This document shows positions 62,781 to 64,000 of a stretch of DNA of 64,000 nt, one piece after another. Numbering within the stretch: the first letter of the stretch is position 1; every line of letters starts with the position of its first letter. Below the pieces are notes generated by a model. The model was not told where the DNA came from. It was given only the letters and a program-made list of their open reading frames with translations, and did not search any database. Source of the stretch: Planctomycetaceae bacterium (GTDB lineage: Bacteria > Planctomycetota > Planctomycetia > Pirellulales > Pirellulaceae); assembly GCA_020638995.1 (NCBI GenBank), contig JACKHM010000002.1, forward strand, positions 1,488,001-1,552,000, given 5' to 3'. The position numbers and the translations under genes are program-made.

Positions 62781-63488
62781 CTACCTACCCGACTTGGTGT
62801 GTCGATGAGGTGAGTTGACGATCATACCCAGCTTTTCGAGTTCCGCACCGATGTCATCCATGACTCCTTCGACGTCGCGAACTACGAATCCCGCGCCGTT
62901 GACTAGTTCGCCACTGGTCGCGTAAGCCGACTCGACAATTCGATTTGCACTTGCCTCCAATTCGTGTCCCATCCACCGGGCTGTGTTTTCGGCGTGAGTG
63001 ACTGCGGTATCGAGATAGGTCCCGGCGATTTTATAGTCTCTGCGATCCAAGGCCTCTTTTGCCTTGAGGTGTTGGTACGCAGCAAGTGCGTACTCGGCGC
63101 GAGCGAAAGCGTCTTCCAGCTCCCTTCGAGACGCCACGACTCCCGACTTTATACCGGCCGTCAACCGGTCCACTTCCGCCGCCGATGCCTCAAGGGCGGA
63201 CTTGGTTTCCTTGTCTGCATGACTAGCCGCTCCGTGCAGATAGGCACCTGCCCTATGCAGTTGGTCGGCAGCCATCTCGTATTTCCTCCGCAGGAAGTTC
63301 TCATCAGCCTGCTTCATTAACCGACTGGGCTCGTCCGCCAACCGCAGCCAAACTTCCTCGTGCATCGACACCTTCCGCTCGCTGGCCGCAGGTAAGCCGC
63401 TAGATTCTATTGTCGGGGAATTCTGCTGCGCTGTAGCATATGGTCTCGCAGCCAAGACCAAAAGCACGGTAGTGAGCGATCGCATCAT
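62781..63488 (-). CDS. Secreted alpha-helical protein, hypothetical
   Basis: 235 residues starting MMRSLTTVLLVLAARPYATA at 63488 (GGAGC upstream), with a signal peptide. The rest is alpha-helical with TPR/YfdX-like repeats (FLRRKYEMAADQLHRAGAYLHGAASHADKETKSALEASAAEVDRL, FARAEYALAAYQHLKAKEALDRRDYKIAGTYLDTAVTHAE). YfdX-family proteins are periplasmic stress proteins; similarity here is in pattern only. Last recognisable gene of the window. Confidence 0.7.
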   Translation of the reverse strand: MMRSLTTVLLVLAARPYATAQQNSPTIESSGLPAASERKVSMHEEVWLRLADEPSRLMKQADENFLRRKYEMAADQLHRAGAYLHGAASHADKETKSALEASAAEVDRLTAGIKSGVVASRRELEDAFARAEYALAAYQHLKAKEALDRRDYKIAGTYLDTAVTHAENTARWMGHELEASANRIVESAYATSGELVNGAGFVVRDVEGVMDDIGAELEKLGMIVNSPHRHTKSGR

Positions 63489-64000
63489 CGTAGGAAGCTC
63501 CTTGAGTGAGTCGCCATTGAAACGCCACATCTCCACGTCTACCAGGAACGCGTTTCTCAGAGCGGCGATTGCGGCATGCCTAAAGCAATTGATATGCCAA
63601 GAGAGCCGGCCCCGATTGATAGGTATGGAGATCGCAACTGGATGGCCAGTGTCACTGGGCCACTCCATTCGCTGGAAATCCGATTGAAGAATGTGGAACG
63701 TGGCTAGAAACTAGTCGGCGCCTGACAAATGCGAGCGCACACGGGCCGAGTAGATCGCCGATGGCGAGAGCCAAGCCGCGCGTACGCTTGCGACCTGTCG
63801 CGAAGCCCGTTCGTACTTTTGATGTATGTCTTGCTCAAGCGTAACGAGTCGTCACGATGCAGTTCTGCGTTTACTGAATGTAGGGCTGACGCACTGGAGT
63901 GACCTTGTCAAACGAATCGCGAAAACGCCCCGCACCGACGGAACTGAGGTCTGCACCACATCCAAGTCCACTCTCGCTGGTGACTTTGACGGCTCGGGGA
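63489..64000. other. Terminal 500 bases without recognisable gene
   Basis: No open frame with a ribosome-binding site or family features; any frame upstream of the secreted helical protein is an extension of its own start. Confidence 0.4.

Overview
The window looks like part of a planctomycete chromosome from a Pirellulaceae-like marine bacterium. Evidence for this: a large surface protein that opens with the LECLEDRRLLA-type export motif, an ECF sigma factor paired with a Ser/Thr kinase-TPR protein, giant PstA and PstC permeases with extra periplasmic domains, and a run of families common in this phylum (BON-repeat protein, DUF1003, DUF2254, Tll0287-like haem protein). No tRNA, rRNA or CRISPR array was seen.

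Layout. 1-2.6 kb: 5' part of a secreted alpha/beta-hydrolase-like surface protein (minus). 3.5-8.7 kb: an outer-membrane beta-barrel gene split by a 3,750-bp four-gene transposon with a 6-bp target duplication. 8.7-11.75 kb: ECF sigma factor and Ser/Thr kinase-TPR pair. 12-16.3 kb: a CsgG/FlgO-like envelope protein gene split by an ISKra4-type element with a 9-bp target duplication. 16.5-25.5 kb: phosphate operon pstS-pstC-pstA-pstB, then a P460-like repeat protein and a winged-helix regulator with a degenerate receiver; two Pho-box-like repeats lie upstream of pstS, and a divergent hybrid histidine kinase follows. 28.4-35.06 kb: a six-gene signalling operon (two REC-HATPase switch proteins, STAS, GspE/PilB ATPase, pentapeptide-repeat protein, large hybrid kinase). 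35.7-40.4 kb: haem-binding Tll0287-like protein, transposase scar, csrA, broken rhomboid-like gene, DUF1003 and CNNM/CorC genes.

40.5-52.3 kb is the most notable region: a chromosomal integron with thirteen gene cassettes. The integrase gene survives only as its first ~134 codons, divergent from the array; attI sits next to it. Each cassette begins with a 7-11 base sequence whose reverse complement reappears at the start of its own attC site, which proves the cassette structure junction by junction. Cassette genes include a TIR-domain protein (likely anti-phage NADase), an AbiTii-like membrane protein, several small membrane proteins, two lipoproteins, an LRR-like protein and unknowns. The array has been colonised by elements that favour attC sites: an IS110-family element splitting attC 11, a group IIC-type intron at the inverse core of attC 13, and an IS91-like element in cassette 4. 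The intron is truncated by an IS4-type remnant that is itself interrupted by an intact IS4 element (11-bp target duplication).

54.8-63.5 kb returns to a core-like cluster: MtfA peptidase, six-BON-domain protein, small periplasmic protein, SpoIIAA-like STAS protein, DUF1614, DUF2254 and MgtC/DUF4010 membrane proteins, PPK2 kinase and a helical secreted protein, apparently an envelope/stress and phosphate-energy set.

All calls come from reading sequence and family knowledge; no database search was run. Domain names are recognitions by motif and should be weighted by the confidence given.
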